64,000 bases of DNA from Streptomyces olivochromogenes (GTDB lineage Bacteria; Actinomycetota; Actinomycetes; Streptomycetales; Streptomycetaceae): positions 1-64,000 of the forward strand of contig NZ_JADDRL010000021.1 in NCBI RefSeq assembly GCF_021538895.1, written 5' to 3'. Each line of letters starts with the position of its first letter. The first letter of the stretch is position 1. Below are positions 63,750 to 64,000 of the stretch, one piece after another. The notes beneath the pieces are model-generated. The model was not told the origin of the DNA. It worked only from the letters and a program-made list of their open reading frames with translations, and made no database searches. Made by a program: the position numbers and the translations under genes.

Positions 63750-64000
63750 GTGGGAGTCAGCCTCAGCAAGGGCGGCAACGTATCGCTGACGAAGGAGGCC
63801 CCGGGCCTGACCGCCGTCATCGTCGGTCTGGGGTGGGACGTCCGTACCACGACCGGCACGGACTTCGACCTGGACGCCAGCGCACTGCTGCTGAACGCCT
63901 CGGGCAAGGTCGGCAGCGACCAGAACTTCGTCTTCTTCAACAACCTCAAGAGCCCCGACGGCTCCGTGGAGCACACCGGTGACAACCTCACCGGTGAGGG
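63750..64000 (+). CDS. TerD-family protein, 3' end cut by window edge
   Basis: The GTG start at 63750 has GGAGG four bases before it. The visible 84 codons begin [20 protein letters not shown] and include [20 protein letters not shown], the calcium-binding beta-sandwich signature of TerD proteins, linked to tellurite resistance and general stress in other bacteria. Streptomyces carry several copies that affect development. The rest lies outside the window. Confidence 0.92.
   Translation, partial: MGVSLSKGGNVSLTKEAPGLTAVIVGLGWDVRTTTGTDFDLDASALLLNASGKVGSDQNFVFFNNLKSPDGSVEHTGDNLTGE

Overview
The window is chromosomal DNA of a high-GC actinomycete, almost certainly a Streptomyces. The evidence is a strong G/C bias at third codon positions, many GTG/TTG starts, ATGA and GTGA stop-start overlaps, Tat-type signal peptides, and families typical of the genus (a SCO2400-type protein, DUF3145, DUF3052, DUF4360, FasR-fabD-fabH-acpP-fabF, homodimeric AceE, TerD). 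I see no rRNA, tRNA, CRISPR array, insertion sequence, prophage or plasmid backbone. It is mostly core chromosome with accessory cassettes. The first and last genes run off the window.

Layout. 1-8.3 kb: an envelope-glycan-like cluster, read leftward: DUF3068 protein, GT4 glycosyltransferase, SAM methyltransferase, giant AftD-like (DUF3367) arabinofuranosyltransferase homologue, and a condensation-domain acyltransferase cut by the window edge. A 50-residue DUF2613-like peptide is divergent. 8.4-11.4 kb: a CdaR-type regulator, then an IclR regulator overlapping an SMP-30 lactonase. 11.4-14.6 kb: an overlapping three-gene operon (ImmA/IrrE-type metallopeptidase, seven-helix MAB_1171c-like protein, FAD oxidoreductase). 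14.7-21 kb: secreted GH35 beta-galactosidase, divergent Rrf2 regulator, DUF4360 protein, and an aminotransferase with a long Pro/Ala tail. 21.2-29.7 kb: a sugar uptake and oxidation locus read leftward (enolase-superfamily dehydratase, zinc dehydrogenase, U32-like protein, ChvE-type ABC transporter, Tat aldose 1-epimerase). 29.9-45.2 kb: mixed metabolic, stress and secreted hydrolase genes, including GH3 glycosidase, a second mutarotase, and a C15 peptidase homologue whose catalytic Cys appears to be Ser. 45.4-51 kb: DUF3145 and the type II fatty-acid synthase operon with its activator. 51.1-59.3 kb: pirin, serine hydrolase, GNAT, MerR, DUF4429/SHOCT, a DUF1023-type hydrolase, a TetR/MFS pair and a potassium channel. 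59.4-64 kb: pyruvate dehydrogenase AceE, DUF3052, AhpE-type peroxiredoxin and the start of a TerD gene.

How parts fit. A 14-bp motif, (C/T)GAAAT(C/A)TCGAACA, occurs beside the iclR promoter (9699-9712), beside a strong promoter for the dehydratase operon (29741-29754), and in front of the second sugar transcription unit (27465-27478). This links the IclR-lactonase pair to the sugar locus 15-20 kb away. It suggests one regulon for an oxidative, non-phosphorylating sugar pathway: uptake, mutarotation, dehydrogenation to lactone, lactonase, sugar-acid dehydratase. The other main points are the AftD-like cluster in a genus not known for arabinogalactan, two copies of Streptomyces-type small repeats lying in frame inside genes, and a relic of a deleted lysR-ridA pair.
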